NCBI GenBank assembly: GCA_019236485.1
Contig: JAFAIY010000623.1
Coordinates: forward strand, 1 to 5,114
Length of the DNA: 5,114 nucleotides
Source: Comamonas sp.
Lineage (GTDB): Bacteria > Pseudomonadota > Gammaproteobacteria > Burkholderiales > Burkholderiaceae_C
Direction: 5' to 3'
The position numbers and the translations under genes are program-made. The notes under the pieces were generated by a model. That model made no database searches. It was not told the DNA's origin and saw only the letters and a list, made by a program, of their open reading frames with translations. Below, one piece after another: positions 5,058-5,114 of the stretch (position 1 is the stretch's first letter; every line of letters begins with the position of its first letter).

Positions 5058-5114
5058 TTACGCGCTCTGCAGCATGGCGTGTAGCTCTTGCACCGAGTGC
5101 ACGTCCAGATTGCC
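5058..5114 (-). CDS. carB: Carbamoyl-phosphate synthase large subunit, C-terminal end (partial)
   Basis: The last 18 codons of a minus-strand gene enter from the window edge, reading GNLDVHSVQELHAMLQSA before TAA. The V-x-SVQE-x-HA pattern matches the C-terminal end of CarB as I remember it from E. coli and relatives, and carB directly upstream of greA is the usual arrangement in Burkholderiales. CarB makes carbamoyl phosphate for pyrimidine and arginine synthesis; this end belongs to the regulatory MGS-like domain. The call rests on a very short stretch plus gene order, so it is good but not certain. Confidence 0.78.
   Translation of the reverse strand, partial: GNLDVHSVQELHAMLQSA

Noticed and set aside
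1..5114. A new defence, mobile or biosynthetic system
   Set aside because: All substantial coding frames are assigned to housekeeping or common families in a familiar order; no integrase, transposase, repeat array or atypical composition was seen.

Overview
This window looks like a chromosomal housekeeping segment from a betaproteobacterium of the order Burkholderiales, most likely a Comamonadaceae member such as Comamonas or a relative. That rests on protein sequence character, the fairly high GC content, and a gene order (ftsH-rlmE facing yhbY, and carB-greA-DUF4149) that I remember as typical of the group. No database search was possible. I see no mobile element, CRISPR array, tRNA, rRNA or sign of recent gene transfer, and no new multi-gene system.

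Layout, left to right. Positions 1-566 (minus) hold the N-terminal 188 codons of FtsH, starting at TTG. The 242-bp gap 567-808 carries a heat-shock-like promoter and a palindrome upstream of ftsH, plus a hairpin just after rlmE. rlmE (809-1471, minus) and yhbY (1504-1974, plus) diverge from a 32-bp gap that seems to hold one -10 box usable in both directions; yhbY may be leaderless. A putative GT-A glycosyltransferase (2026-2784, plus) follows yhbY and ends at a strong terminator (2802-2837). Convergent to it, on the minus strand, are kdoO (2878-3759, Kdo hydroxylase), a DUF4149 membrane protein (3806-4237) and greA (4364-4840). A compound palindrome resembling a dispersed intergenic repeat lies between greA and DUF4149. 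The greA leader (4841-5057) has its own putative promoter and three hairpins, one resembling an attenuator. The last 57 bases (5058-5114) are the 3' end of carB, followed by an intrinsic terminator.

How the genes relate. FtsH (membrane protease), RlmE (23S rRNA 2'-O-methyltransferase) and YhbY (pre-50S-associated RNA-binding protein) form a proteostasis and ribosome-maturation group. GreA rescues backtracked RNA polymerase. KdoO modifies the Kdo sugar of lipopolysaccharide, and the unassigned glycosyltransferase facing it could act on cell-surface glycans, but only proximity supports that. The points most worth a second look are regulatory: the symmetric divergent promoter, the structured greA leader and the heat-shock-like ftsH promoter.
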